Under the pieces are notes generated by a model. The model worked only from the letters and a program-made list of their open reading frames with translations, was not told the origin of the DNA and did no database searches. The translations under genes and the position numbers were made by a program. A stretch of DNA of 64,000 bases from Aggregatimonas sangjinii (GTDB taxonomy: Bacteria; Bacteroidota; Bacteroidia; Flavobacteriales; Flavobacteriaceae). Positions 36,631 through 46,129 of the stretch are shown here, one piece after another; the first letter of the stretch is position 1; each line of letters begins with the position of its first letter. The stretch lies in the NCBI RefSeq assembly GCF_005943945.1, contig NZ_CP040710.1, forward strand, positions 4,137,501 through 4,201,500. Direction: 5' to 3'.

Positions 36631-37467
36631 TCAAAAGTCAAAGTTATCGGGATCAGGGCCTGTCCGTTCTCCCCTATCTAGACTATCCAGGTATTTTATA
36701 TCCGTATCAGCAAGTTCAAAATCAAAAATGTCTGCATTGCTACGAATGCGTTCTTTGTTAACGGATTTAGGGATTGTAACGACTCCCTTTTGAAGGTTGT
36801 ACCTTAAAATCAGCTGCGCGGCCGTTTTATTATATTTTTCGACCAGTGGATCGCAGAAATCTATTTCGAAGAGTTTGCCTTGCATAAAAGGGGACCACGC
36901 TTCGTATTGTATGCCATGGGTAGAACAGTAATCGATCAGCTCTTGTTGTACGAGAAACGGGTGAAACTCCATTTGATTGACCATCGGTGCCACCTCGCTA
37001 GCGCCCATCAAGTCTTCCAAATGATGTTCCAGAAAATTACTTACTCCAATGGCGCGAATGAGTTTTTCAGCGTATAGCTTTTCCATGGCCCTCCAAGTTT
37101 CCTTATACTTCTCAGTTACTGGCCAGTGGATAAGGTAAAGGTCCAAATAATCGAGCTGTAATCTATCCAGACTCTGCTCAAATGCCCTGAGGGTTTCCTC
37201 ATAGCCTTGGTCGGCATTCCACACCTTACTCACCACAAATAATTCCGATCGGGCAACATCACTTTCCCGAATACCTTTACCTACGCCTTCTTCATTTTTG
37301 TAGATACTTGCAGTATCAATATGCCGATAGCCCATATTCAATGCATGGCGAACGGCATCGGAAACCTCATTTTCATTGTCGGCCATATAGGTACCCAAAC
37401 CTAAATAAGGCATTTGTACCCCATTTCGCAAGGTAAAACCACCTCCTAAATTCGTTATTTGTTTCAT
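36631..37467 (-). CDS. Aldo/keto reductase
   Basis: The 278-residue TIM-barrel protein has the catalytic tetrad context of the family: R-H-I-D-T-A-S-I-Y (Asp and Tyr), a Lys in V-V-S-K-V-W, and the His of L-I-H-W-P. The NADPH-binding signature I-P-K-S-V-N-K-E-R-I lies near the C-terminus. It is close to 2,5-diketo-gluconate reductase-like members, and the substrate is unclear. It lies 12 bp downstream of the EnvC-like gene on the same strand, so it may be the last gene of that operon. Confidence 0.92.
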   Translation of the reverse strand: MKQITNLGGGFTLRNGVQMPYLGLGTYMADNENEVSDAVRHALNMGYRHIDTASIYKNEEGVGKGIRESDVARSELFVVSKVWNADQGYEETLRAFEQSLDRLQLDYLDLYLIHWPVTEKYKETWRAMEKLYAEKLIRAIGVSNFLEHHLEDLMGASEVAPMVNQMEFHPFLVQQELIDYCSTHGIQYEAWSPFMQGKLFEIDFCDPLVEKYNKTAAQLILRYNLQKGVVTIPKSVNKERIRSNADIFDFELADTDIKYLDSLDRGERTGPDPDNFDF

Positions 37468-37479
37468 GGTAGTATGTAT

Positions 37480-38712
37480 TTATAATAGGTATAACCATTC
37501 CTCCGGATTGAGTTTATCCGTGTCTTCATAAAGGTAGAATTTTAAACGTGTCTGGCCGTTCGACCGATTGGTATAAATCAGCCCCAGTTCGGTTTTCACA
37601 TCTACGACATCGCCTTTTTTCACATATAGTTCAGAGAGATTGTAATAGGTACTAATGTAGTTCCCGTGTTTTACCTGTACGCCCTTTTTCCCGCCGGGAA
37701 CGGACAGGATGGCAATGACTTCACCCTTAAAAATCGATCGGGCCTTGGTGCCTTCATCGGTCGCGATGATTACTCCATTGCTTTCGTGTTTAATTCCAGG
37801 ATACACGGCATCGTTGTACACCCCGAAGCCCTGACTTTTAATTCCCTTGTCAACGGGCCAGATCAGTCGGCCCTTGTTCGCGGAAAAATTATTGGCAATG
37901 ATGGTCGCCTCCGGTGTTAAAACGAACTTAGAGGTACTTTTGGTTTTGATTCCCGATGCTTTATTCGCGGCTAAAATGGCTCTTTTGATAACTTCCTCGA
38001 TTTGCTTGTCTATCTTTTTGGCCTCCTTTGTTTTTTGCTGTACCTGCGCTGCATACTGGCTTTCATTTTGTCGTATCGAGCCCAATAATGCCTTTTGAAC
38101 TTTCATTTCGCGCATCAATTGTGCTTTTGCCTTTTTGTTCTGTGCGATCAAGGCGTCCTTTTTCTTGCGTTGTTCAATAAGATCGGAGTTCAATTGCGTC
38201 AATTGCTTGGTTTTTTCCTGAATTTGCTCGCCTTGTTCCCGCCTGTAATCGGTATACTGCTTCATATATTGCAACCGCTTAAACGCTTGAAAAAAGCTTT
38301 CGGACGATAACAAGAACATTAATCTATTCTGCTGGGAACGGTTTTGGTAAGACTTCTGAATAATGGTCGCGTATTCTTCTTTGAGTGACGTCAAATCGCC
38401 TCGTAATTCAGAAATACTATTGACGTTGGTATTGATCTGTCTGTTCAGAAGATTGGATTCTTGATCGCTTACCTTGATCAATTCTTGGCTGACATTTATT
38501 TTTTTGTCCAAGGCTTCCATCTGATCGAGAACAGTTCCTTTTTCCTTTTTTTTCGCGAAAAGCAGTCGATTGATTTCGGCGATTTCCTTTTGAAGGCGTT
38601 CCCGTTTGGCCTCTAATGACTTTTGCTCGCCCGTTTGGGCAAAAGCCAAGCATCCAACGAACAAGAAAAGTAAGGTGGTACGGAAAGTAATATGTAACGA
38701 ATTATAAATCAA
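37480..38712 (-). CDS. EnvC-like murein hydrolase activator with degenerate LytM domain
   Basis: The 410-residue protein has a signal peptide ending C-L-A-F-A-Q, a long coiled coil (about 28-255) and a C-terminal LytM/M23 domain (about 290-405). Catalytic M23 enzymes need H-x3-D and H-x-H zinc motifs. Here the corresponding stretches read H-E-S-N-G-V and L-K-F-Y-L-Y, so the Asp and the HxH histidine are missing. This matches EnvC/NlpD-type proteins, which activate amidases instead of cutting peptidoglycan. The start is TTG at 38712, since no ATG precedes the signal peptide. It overlaps the DUF4292 gene by 11 bp. Confidence 0.85.
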   Translation of the reverse strand: MIYNSLHITFRTTLLFLFVGCLAFAQTGEQKSLEAKRERLQKEIAEINRLLFAKKKEKGTVLDQMEALDKKINVSQELIKVSDQESNLLNRQINTNVNSISELRGDLTSLKEEYATIIQKSYQNRSQQNRLMFLLSSESFFQAFKRLQYMKQYTDYRREQGEQIQEKTKQLTQLNSDLIEQRKKKDALIAQNKKAKAQLMREMKVQKALLGSIRQNESQYAAQVQQKTKEAKKIDKQIEEVIKRAILAANKASGIKTKSTSKFVLTPEATIIANNFSANKGRLIWPVDKGIKSQGFGVYNDAVYPGIKHESNGVIIATDEGTKARSIFKGEVIAILSVPGGKKGVQVKHGNYISTYYNLSELYVKKGDVVDVKTELGLIYTNRSNGQTRLKFYLYEDTDKLNPEEWLYLL

Positions 38713-39499
38713 CCTCTTTCAAAACGATTTCTTTAAAACCATTTGGTATTTTATATGGAAATCTGAGTTCTTGGTCAAACTCGATATTGCGGTATTCAAT
38801 GGCAATCTTACTTTGCACGTTCCCATCAGTAGCGGCGATATCAATTAGGTTAGGGAGTATCCAGTTACCGATTTTCTGGTAATTGGTATAATTGATCTGC
38901 AACAGCCTTTTTTTCAGCGGTTGCGAAAGCTGCTGCGATGCCATTTTAAAGTTTTTGGGTTCTATTTGGAAAAGGATTTTGAACAGCTCGGCCGCTTTTT
39001 TGGGTTTCAGTTGATAGCTGTCATTGGCAATCTGTGTGTCGTACTTACCTTCTTTCAAATCGATAAGCGCCTGCCCCAACAAAAGGTTCTGTACCTGATT
39101 GAAATCGAGTTCGGTGCCTAGCATGTTACTTAAAAAGGTAAAATCGCCGTCAAAATATTCGTTCTGAAGTTTGTTGTAAAACGAAACCCTTCCAGGCGTA
39201 ATATAAGCCTTTACGATGCCCAAAGGGGCACTGACCCAGATGGCCTTATCCTTTTCCATTCGCAGTGTTAGCGGTACACTTTGCTCGGTACTCCCATCGG
39301 AATAGTCGATTTTCAACTTGCCGCGTATCGTTTTAAAGTCCAATTGATTCTGGTAATGCTGCTTAATAATCGTCTTGGCGGTCAAATTGGCATTTACGGT
39401 GCCATCCGTGACCACTTTGGTGCTTTTGCACGAACTGATGACCAAGAACAGCATAACCGCTGTAAAACTTCCTCTTACTAGGCTGAAAAGTACCTTCAT
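38702..39499 (-). CDS. DUF4292 lipoprotein (LolA/LolB-like)
   Basis: The 265-residue product has a lipoprotein signal ending V-I-S-S-C (Cys24). The body is beta-rich and fits DUF4292, a Bacteroidota family related to the LolA/LolB lipoprotein-carrier fold. Features include I-R-G-K-L-K-I-D-Y near the start and P-Y-K-I-P-N-G-F near the end. It may have a role in outer-membrane lipoprotein handling, which is inference. It sits 4 bp after the TPR gene stop and overlaps the EnvC-like gene. Confidence 0.85.
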   Translation of the reverse strand: MKVLFSLVRGSFTAVMLFLVISSCKSTKVVTDGTVNANLTAKTIIKQHYQNQLDFKTIRGKLKIDYSDGSTEQSVPLTLRMEKDKAIWVSAPLGIVKAYITPGRVSFYNKLQNEYFDGDFTFLSNMLGTELDFNQVQNLLLGQALIDLKEGKYDTQIANDSYQLKPKKAAELFKILFQIEPKNFKMASQQLSQPLKKRLLQINYTNYQKIGNWILPNLIDIAATDGNVQSKIAIEYRNIEFDQELRFPYKIPNGFKEIVLKEVDL

Positions 39500-39503
39500 A
39501 TGT

Positions 39504-40445
39504 TTAAAATCCAGGTTTTATCTTGCGAAGGTACATATTTGCCTTCACTGAATTATTCATTGCCTTATACGCATCGGAAAGGGCGGTGTAAAACTTATTC
39601 TCCAACGAAATATCGCCCAACATATAATCCAGGCCAGCCTCCAAAATTACAATGGCTTCACGGTATTTCCCTTTTTGGTTCAGGGCATAGCCATTGGCAT
39701 AGTAGAAATAAGGTTGCGCAGGATAGGCCTCCAATGCTTCTTCCGATACTTGTAGCAAAAACACGGTGCTATCGGTTGCGAACAGTCCTTCGATACGCAT
39801 TTTATAGGACATCATCGAGCCTTCCTGTTCGGAATTGGAGGTAGTTGAAAAAGACACTGTTTTTCGTTCCGCCTCTTGTTTCGCAAGGGAATCATTCACC
39901 TTGAGCGACAGGTCTTCGCTAAACGGAGATTTACGGACTTCCTTCAAGACATTTCGAGCGGCTTCATAATTACCGCTACGGTAATAAATCAAGGCCAAGT
40001 TCTCTTTTAGTTTGGGATTCTCATAGGGGATGTTAGCCAACACACTGTTGAACGAACCACTTTGCACTTGAACGATATCGACCAAGGTCTTCAAGTACCA
40101 CAAATTCTCCGGGTCGGCGTTTAAAGCGATTATCGCATAATCTTCCGCTAGCGGGAATTGTTTGTCTTTAAGATACACCTTCGCCAATTCATGATCAATG
40201 ACCCGGTTATCGGCATCCAGTCGTTTGCATTCCAAAAAGAGATTGATGGCCCTATCGTAATTTTCAATTCCTTTTTGCTTTAGGGCCTCGAAAAAGTTTT
40301 CCTGAAATTCATCGGTATAGTCCTCGAGGGAAACCTCGGCACTTTCTTCCGCGCGAATTTCGGGGTCGGGTTCTTGAGCATAGTTAATTGACGGAATGAG
40401 AAGAAATCCGGTTAACAATAATGTTATGCAAAAACCTTTGTACAT
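39504..40445 (-). CDS. Tetratricopeptide repeat protein, periplasmic
   Basis: The 313-residue product starts with a signal peptide (M-Y-K-G-F-C-I-T-L-L) ending S-I-N-Y-A-Q. It then carries TPR-like helix pairs, for example Y-D-R-A-I-N-L-F-L-E-C-K and A-Y-P-A-Q-P-Y-F-Y-Y-A-N-G-Y-A. The open frame extends to 40532, but the extra 29 residues come from a GC-rich repeat region, so ATG 40445 is chosen. Its place between dut and the DUF4292/EnvC genes suggests an envelope assembly role. No enzyme motif is seen. Confidence 0.85.
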   Translation of the reverse strand: MYKGFCITLLLTGFLLIPSINYAQEPDPEIRAEESAEVSLEDYTDEFQENFFEALKQKGIENYDRAINLFLECKRLDADNRVIDHELAKVYLKDKQFPLAEDYAIIALNADPENLWYLKTLVDIVQVQSGSFNSVLANIPYENPKLKENLALIYYRSGNYEAARNVLKEVRKSPFSEDLSLKVNDSLAKQEAERKTVSFSTTSNSEQEGSMMSYKMRIEGLFATDSTVFLLQVSEEALEAYPAQPYFYYANGYALNQKGKYREAIVILEAGLDYMLGDISLENKFYTALSDAYKAMNNSVKANMYLRKIKPGF

Positions 40446-40471
40446 ATATAATGTCTCGTTCGTTTCGGGAG

Positions 40472-40505
40472 AACACCCCCCTTTTCCCCTAAGAGGGGGA
40501 ATACT
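40472..40505. repeat. CCCCTT-type palindromic intergenic repeat, copy 1
   Basis: TTCCCC...GGGGGAA around CTAAGA forms a GC-rich hairpin in the gap between dut and the TPR gene. It belongs to the same style of element as the two in the atpA-atpG gap. Confidence 0.5.
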
Positions 40506-40588
40506 AAATCGAATTTTCAAACTCAACTTCAAGAATTATAAATCATTGATACTTGAAATTAAGAATTAAAATTAAACCAATTGCTAAA

Positions 40589-41023
40589 CTATTTAATGCC
40601 CGTACTCCCAAAACCACCTACGCCGCGAGCAGTTTCGGACAACTCGGTAACCTCGACCCATTTGGCACGTTCGTGCTTGGCAATGACCAATTGAGCGATA
40701 CGTTCCCCTTCTTCTATCACGAAAGGTTCGTTTGACAAGTTTACAAGAATCACGCCAATCTCGCCCCTATAATCGGCATCAATGGTTCCGGGTGCGTTGA
40801 GTACTGTAATGCCTTTTTTGGCGGCCAAACCACTTCTCGGTCGTACTTGGGCCTCAAAGCCAACGGGCAACGCTATAAATAGCCCCGTTTTAATGATAGC
40901 CCGCTCTAAAGGTTGTAACGTTACCGATTCCGAAATATTGGCTCTTAAATCCATTCCGGCAGAGGCACCCGTTTCATAATGGGGCAATTGGTGATTCGAT
41001 TTGTTGATGATGTTGATGTTCAT
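40589..41023 (-). CDS. dut: dUTP diphosphatase
   Basis: The 144-residue trimeric dUTPase has the five family motifs: [27 protein letters not shown] with the catalytic Asp; G-E-R-I-A-Q-L; and [10 protein letters not shown] at the end. It hydrolyses dUTP to dUMP, which prevents uracil incorporation. It lies in a flippase-dut-TPR-DUF4292-EnvC order that I recall as conserved across Flavobacteriaceae. Confidence 0.97.
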   Translation of the reverse strand: MNINIINKSNHQLPHYETGASAGMDLRANISESVTLQPLERAIIKTGLFIALPVGFEAQVRPRSGLAAKKGITVLNAPGTIDADYRGEIGVILVNLSNEPFVIEEGERIAQLVIAKHERAKWVEVTELSETARGVGGFGSTGIK

Positions 41024-41128
41024 TGTTGTTATTTTTGTGGAAAAGGACGCTAGACTCGTTGCGCTGTTAGAAACAAGAACTTAGACTAAAGGCACTAAAA
41101 ATTAGTCTTGGCTCTAGATTCTAAATAT

Positions 41129-42595
41129 CTAAGCTCTTTTTTTTATAAATATCTTCCTTAATATATCATTTTCTAATTTATACACCAACCCAAGAAACAA
41201 GGCCAAGAAAATGCTCCCGGCGATCAAATTCCTATGAAACACATAAAAGGAAAGGAACGAGAATAGAATAGAAATCGAAAGATAAAATAAGATTTTTCTA
41301 AAATTGTAGGGAACGGGATACCGAGACTTTCCAAGGTAATACGAAATGACCATCATACTCCCGTAGGCCATGACGGTCGCTATGGCTGAGGCCATATAGC
41401 CGATATACGGAATAAAAATATAATTAATACCAATTGTTATAATCGCTCCGATGACCGATATCAAAGCCCCATAGCGTGTTTTGTCGGTAACCTTGTACCA
41501 TACGGAAAGGTTATGATAGATGCCCAGAAAAAAGCTGGCCAAAACGATGAGGGGTACAATATCCATTGCCTCCCAGTACGCCTCATCCTGCACAAAAATA
41601 ACCTTTAGCACATCTGCGAAAACGACCACCGCAAGTAATATGATACTGCCCAATACCACGAAATAATTGGTAATCTGGGCATACGCTTTTTGTGGATTTT
41701 CGCTTCCCGCGTGACTAAAGAAAAAAGGTTCGATGCCCATCCGAAATGCCGTGGCGAAAAGTGTCATAAAAAGCCCGAGTTTGTAGCATGCGGAATACAT
41801 TCCCACCTTGCTCTCCGCAACCGCGGGATCGAGCAAACGCTCTAAAAGAATACGATCGAAGACTTCATTAATCGTAAATGCGATTCCGGCAATCAAAACA
41901 GGCCAAGCATATTGCATCATGCTATTCCATAGCACTTTATCAAAGCGATACGTTGTTTTCAGATAAAGCGGCAGCATCAACAAGAATGTCAAACCACTTG
42001 CAACCAACATGGAAATAAAGATGTAGGAGATTTCGAAATTAGGCTTGTACATCCAAGAGAAAAAACCATCCGGATTACTTTCCATCATTCTGGGAAGGGC
42101 GATAAGGAAAAAAAGATTCAATCCAAGATTTACGGCCACGTTCAATATCTTGATCACCGCATAGCGCATTGGTTTTTCATTGGCTCTGAGCCACGCAAAT
42201 GGAATCATGACCAGCGCGTCCAGACCCAAAATTATAATCACGTATTTGATATACTTTGAGTCGATTTCCAATAAGCCGGCCATACTATTTTGGAACAATG
42301 CCGCTACGAATAGGAAAGCCAAGGTCGAGGCGGCCACCGAAATCAATGAGGTGGAAACGACAGTCTCCTTATCATCCGATTTACTATAAAAACGGAAGAA
42401 AGCTGTTTCCATACCGTAGGCAAGAAAGACATTGAAAATAGCAAACCAGGCGAAGATGATACTCACCTCCCCATAGAGCCCAGGAGCCATGACGGAGGTA
42501 TAAACAGGTACCAGAATAAAAGTAAGCATCCGCGGCAATACCGTAGCCAAGCCATAAATAGCGGTTTGCTTGAACAATTTTTTGAGTGGATTCAA
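41129..42595 (-). CDS. Oligosaccharide flippase (Wzx/MATE-like)
   Basis: The 488-residue protein has about 12-14 transmembrane segments and the N-terminal block K-K-L-F-K-Q-T-A-I-Y-G-L-A-T-V-L-P-R, typical of the polysaccharide biosynthesis transporter family in this phylum. It probably moves lipid-linked saccharides across the inner membrane. The start is TTG at 42595, because the conserved N-terminus begins there and no ATG is available. It is first of the flippase/dut/TPR/DUF4292/EnvC series, with a 105-bp gap to dut. Confidence 0.9.
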   Translation of the reverse strand: MNPLKKLFKQTAIYGLATVLPRMLTFILVPVYTSVMAPGLYGEVSIIFAWFAIFNVFLAYGMETAFFRFYSKSDDKETVVSTSLISVAASTLAFLFVAALFQNSMAGLLEIDSKYIKYVIIILGLDALVMIPFAWLRANEKPMRYAVIKILNVAVNLGLNLFFLIALPRMMESNPDGFFSWMYKPNFEISYIFISMLVASGLTFLLMLPLYLKTTYRFDKVLWNSMMQYAWPVLIAGIAFTINEVFDRILLERLLDPAVAESKVGMYSACYKLGLFMTLFATAFRMGIEPFFFSHAGSENPQKAYAQITNYFVVLGSIILLAVVVFADVLKVIFVQDEAYWEAMDIVPLIVLASFFLGIYHNLSVWYKVTDKTRYGALISVIGAIITIGINYIFIPYIGYMASAIATVMAYGSMMVISYYLGKSRYPVPYNFRKILFYLSISILFSFLSFYVFHRNLIAGSIFLALFLGLVYKLENDILRKIFIKKRA

Positions 42596-42701
42596 TTCCA
42601 GTGCGGATTAAGACCCAAAAGTACCTATTTATCACATTGAAACAAAGACAGAACCGCTAATGCACCAAAAGCGATACGTATGCGCCGATGTTATTGCCAC
42701 T

Positions 42702-43256
42702 TTAGGATTTCAAATCTTTTAGCATTCGTAGCTCGTTTCGAATTTGCTTTGCAATAAACAAACCCAAAACCACCAAAAGTACAATGGAAGAAATTACAAT
42801 ATAGTTATAGAAACCTTCGGATAAATTTGCCTTAAATGAAGGTAGAAGCACTACGAAACCAACACAATATACTAGAACAATCAGCGGTGTGATGATCAGG
42901 TGTATTTTAATCCGGTTTTTATAGTATTTGGTGAGCTGCGCTTTAAAGCGGACCACATCAACGGAGACATTTAAGCTACGTAATCTTCCGATACTGAAAA
43001 ATTCTATCGCTATACGAATGACCAAAGCCCCGATCATGAGCAACAGACCGATCATGACCGTTTGCACTTTGTATGCGGAAATATAGAAGAAGAAGATAAC
43101 CAGTATGATTCCGGTACTGGTCAATACGATATTGGCGATACCTTGTTTCTGCTGGATGGAGGCAATTTTTTCCCTTACCCGTCCTGCCCCATCGATTGGA
43201 GCCTCTGGTTGAGACTGCTTCTCCCATTCCGATTGTAATTCTTCAAATTCCGTCAT
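42702..43256 (-). CDS. Four-helix membrane protein, possible regulator of the adjacent sigma factor
   Basis: The 184-residue product has a charged N-terminal segment (E-E-L-Q-S-E-W-E-K-Q, about 1-35). Two pairs of transmembrane helices follow (about 40-60, 64-84 and 120-140, 148-168), separated by a basic loop. I recognise no named domain. It overlaps the upstream ECF sigma gene by 14 bp, and the conserved-looking acidic N-terminus could hold the sigma factor at the membrane; this is inference. ATG 43256 is preferred; a GTG at 43265 is also in frame. Confidence 0.75.
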   Translation of the reverse strand: MTEFEELQSEWEKQSQPEAPIDGAGRVREKIASIQQKQGIANIVLTSTGIILVIFFFYISAYKVQTVMIGLLLMIGALVIRIAIEFFSIGRLRSLNVSVDVVRFKAQLTKYYKNRIKIHLIITPLIVLVYCVGFVVLLPSFKANLSEGFYNYIVISSIVLLVVLGLFIAKQIRNELRMLKDLKS

Positions 43257-43740
43257 TTTGAACACATTTAGTTAAGCTATTTTTAATACGATGTACCCGT
43301 ACGCGAATCGCTTCATGCGAGAAGCCTATGACCGTAGCGATTTCTTTTTGGGGAAGTCCTTCCAACTCCAACAAAATAATGCCTCTATTCTCCTCGGAAA
43401 GTGTATTGATGCACTGGTACATTTTTTTTAGTTGCTTTTCTTTGGATGGCCCTTCTTCTTCCTCAGTTTCAGAATACGTTTCAAGGGCCTTTGCATTATT
43501 ATGATATTTCTTTTTACGCAACTGTAGCAAACAGGTATTTACGGTAATCCGATAAATCCAAGTTGCGATGCTGGACTCGTTCCGAAAAGTTGCCAAACAG
43601 CGCCACACTTTGATGAATACTTCCTGGGCCAAATCCTTCGCCAGCTGTTCATCTCCGTTTACGTAACCCCTGCATATACGTATGACCCGTGGGTAATTCG
43701 CTTGATAGATTTCCTCAAAATGGGATGCCTCTTGCTTCAT
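43243..43740 (-). CDS. ECF RNA polymerase sigma factor
   Basis: The 165-residue protein shows region 2 (Y-P-R-V-I-R-I-C-R-G-Y; L-A-Q-E-V-F-I-K-V-W; W-I-Y-R-I-T-V-N) and region 4 (L-P-Q-K-E-I-A-T-V-I-G-F-S-H-E-A-I-R-V-R). Its ATG follows directly on the stop codon of the alpha/beta-hydrolase gene, and its end overlaps the membrane protein gene, so the three form one transcription unit. Target promoters are unknown. Confidence 0.92.
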   Translation of the reverse strand: MKQEASHFEEIYQANYPRVIRICRGYVNGDEQLAKDLAQEVFIKVWRCLATFRNESSIATWIYRITVNTCLLQLRKKKYHNNAKALETYSETEEEEGPSKEKQLKKMYQCINTLSEENRGIILLELEGLPQKEIATVIGFSHEAIRVRVHRIKNSLTKCVQNDGI

Positions 43741-44586
43741 TTAATATTGCAACGCTTTTGTAAGCTGATTTAAAAACCATTCCGGTTGATCGTACATGAT
43801 AAAATGGGCGGCATCCTCGGCATATTTGATTTTATATTCCGCCAGATTACTGTATTGTCCTTCATAAGTCTTTTTGGCCATTTCCAGACCATAGGGCTTT
43901 GTCGCCGCCAAAATAGTGACGGGAATGGTGATTTTCACGATGTCTTCCCTTAAGTCCAATCTTAATAAATCCGTATAACCGTACACATAGGTTTCTCGGT
44001 CAGCCATTAGTATCCAATCTTTTAGCTGCTCCTTTTTATGTGGTTTCAAGGTCATTCCCGACGCCATTTGAACGGCCATTTTCTCAAAGGAAGTATCATC
44101 CATCGCCAGCATTTGTTGGTTCCATGGACTTTCATACACCATGTTTTCGCTCTTAAAGTTGGGCATCATCAGCGCTCCTGTCGAAGGTAGGGCTTCAACA
44201 ACAATCAACTTGGAGTACGGATGTTCCTCGTCTATGGCCAACCACAAGCCCAAGGCACCACCAAGACTATGGCCCAGTACAATTGGAGCTTTAAGCTCTT
44301 TCTCCTCAACGTAGCGATTGATTGCCTCTTTGATTTTGGGAAGCCATGGTGTTTCAATCGGAGCTACATCCCCAAAACCCGCAAAGGTAAACACATGACA
44401 TTCGTAGTTTTTCGATAGTTCCGCGACGGTGTCGTCCCAAACGGCTCCCGTACAGGTAAATCCCGGAAATAATAAAACCGGCTGCCCTTCTCCTTTTACC
44501 GTCACCTCAAAAGGATGGTCTTGCGCATACAAAAAAGCGGATGAGATAAACATCCACATTACTACTACTTTTTTCAACGTCTGCAT
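43741..44586 (-). CDS. Exported alpha/beta hydrolase
   Basis: The 281-residue product has a signal peptide ending F-L-Y-A-Q. The alpha/beta-hydrolase fold shows the oxyanion region F-P-G-F-T-C-T-G-A-V-W, the nucleophile elbow G-H-S-L-G-G, and a catalytic His in A-A-H-F-I-M-Y-D-Q-P. The substrate is unknown, probably an ester or lactone. ATG 44586 is chosen because upstream codons in the open frame precede the signal peptide. The gene heads a hydrolase/sigma/membrane-protein operon with zero spacing to the sigma gene, an unusual pairing. Confidence 0.87.
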   Translation of the reverse strand: MQTLKKVVVMWMFISSAFLYAQDHPFEVTVKGEGQPVLLFPGFTCTGAVWDDTVAELSKNYECHVFTFAGFGDVAPIETPWLPKIKEAINRYVEEKELKAPIVLGHSLGGALGLWLAIDEEHPYSKLIVVEALPSTGALMMPNFKSENMVYESPWNQQMLAMDDTSFEKMAVQMASGMTLKPHKKEQLKDWILMADRETYVYGYTDLLRLDLREDIVKITIPVTILAATKPYGLEMAKKTYEGQYSNLAEYKIKYAEDAAHFIMYDQPEWFLNQLTKALQY

Positions 44587-44766
44587 ATGAAGTTTTTTAG
44601 ATGATTTTCCTTTTAGATGCATTTTGTCAAAAATGTTACATCCTTGCATCAACAATCCAGCTAAAGCTTTATACGGAAAGCGGAGTCATCCTCTTTTTGA
44701 GCCCGAGGAAGTAGTAGATTGCGTCCCTTGGCTACTATCCATACGGTAAAGAAACCGCGAAAATAG

Positions 44767-46020
44767 TTAATGGGGAAGAACGTCTTTGGAGTGAACGGAT
44801 TCATCGTCTTGTAAATCCATCTTTTTCATGGCCATAAAGGCGAAAAGAAAGGCCAAGAACAACAATAGGGCCGCTAAGGCATAGGGCGCTCCCGGAAAGT
44901 AGATATCGGCCTCTGGACGAATAAAATAGTAAAAAACCGGCGAGAACAACAGCTGACCCAAAATAGCGGTAACACTTAATAAGCCGGTTATGGCCCCTTG
45001 TAAATTTCCCTGCTCCTTTTCAGAGACCTGATTTGAGATAATACCCTGAATAGTGGGCCCTGCCACACCACCTAAGGCATACGGAACCAAAAAGGCATAC
45101 AACATCCAGGGTTCGGAGGCTTGCGAAAAAAGGAACATTCCAATCGTCCAAAGTGTAAAACCAATGACAACCGTTCTTTTCTTTCCGATTTTTTTCACGA
45201 CAATACCCACTAAAAAGCCTTGAACTACCGCCACCAGTAAGCCTACCACCATAAGGGAAATCCCTATTTCACGCGGACTCCAATCATACCGCTCGATTCC
45301 GTAATAGGACCAGACCGCTGGCAGTGACTGCCCAGCTAAATTGGCCAGAAAAAAAGCGACGATCAAGAGCAAAACACCTTTGTAGTTTCGTAGGCTCGCC
45401 AAAGAAACGCCCGGAATCATTTTCAGTACATTGATCGGTCTTCTATTTTCAGGGGTAAGGGATTCCGGTACAAAGAAGTAGCCAAATAGAAAATTCGAAA
45501 ACGTCAGGCCAGCGGCGATATAGAACGGAAGTCGAATATCGACTTCACCAAAAAAACCACCAATACCAGGGCCTATGATAAATCCTAAGCCGAATGCAGC
45601 GCCTATCAATCCGAAATTTTTAGCCTTTTCTTCCTTAGTACTAATATCTGCAATGTATGCGGAAGCCACGGTGAAACTTGCCCCGGTAATGCCTGCGAGA
45701 AACCGTCCTAAGAACAACCAGATGATGGTCGGGGCCCAGGCATGGATCAAGTAATCGATACTCAGTCCCAAGAGGGCGATCAGTAAAATCGGGCGTCTCC
45801 CGTACTGATCGGAAATCTCCCCTAGAATCGGAGAAAACAAGAATTGCATTCCAGCAAAGGCAGTCGTCAACCACATCCCATAAATGACGGCCATGGCCGT
45901 ACCTTCCCCTGTCAGTTCCATGATGAGATCCGGGATTATGGGAAGGATGATACCGATACCTATGACATCCACCAGAATGGTGATGAAAATAAAGAGTAGC
46001 GCGGTTTTTTTGGATTGCAT
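44767..46020 (-). CDS. MFS exporter, TCR/Tet family
   Basis: The 417-residue protein has 12 transmembrane segments. The TetA-type motif A appears as G-E-I-S-D-Q-Y-G-R-R-P between TM2 and TM3. The N-terminus V-D-V-I-G-I-G-I-I-L-P-I-I-P is typical of the Tet-like branch. It probably exports a drug or metabolite by proton antiport; specificity is not predictable. ATG 46020 is preferred to the open-frame start at 46059, which falls within the atp operon terminator region. No TetR gene is adjacent. Confidence 0.9.
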   Translation of the reverse strand: MQSKKTALLFIFITILVDVIGIGIILPIIPDLIMELTGEGTAMAVIYGMWLTTAFAGMQFLFSPILGEISDQYGRRPILLIALLGLSIDYLIHAWAPTIIWLFLGRFLAGITGASFTVASAYIADISTKEEKAKNFGLIGAAFGLGFIIGPGIGGFFGEVDIRLPFYIAAGLTFSNFLFGYFFVPESLTPENRRPINVLKMIPGVSLASLRNYKGVLLLIVAFFLANLAGQSLPAVWSYYGIERYDWSPREIGISLMVVGLLVAVVQGFLVGIVVKKIGKKRTVVIGFTLWTIGMFLFSQASEPWMLYAFLVPYALGGVAGPTIQGIISNQVSEKEQGNLQGAITGLLSVTAILGQLLFSPVFYYFIRPEADIYFPGAPYALAALLLFLAFLFAFMAMKKMDLQDDESVHSKDVLPH

Positions 46021-46040
46021 AGCGGCTGCAAAAATCGGTA

Positions 46041-46070
46041 AAAAAAAGAAACCCCACATTGCTGTGAGGT
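46041..46070 (-). terminator. Intrinsic terminator of the ATP synthase operon
   Basis: On the minus strand ACCTCACA pairs with TGTGGGGT (one wobble) around GCAA and is followed by TTCTTTTTTT. It lies 60 bp after the atpG stop. Confidence 0.85.
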
Positions 46071-46129
46071 TGTATCGTTTTAGTGGGCTTTAAGCATTGT
46101 AGCCCTTGGACAATGCTCGGGACGCCATA

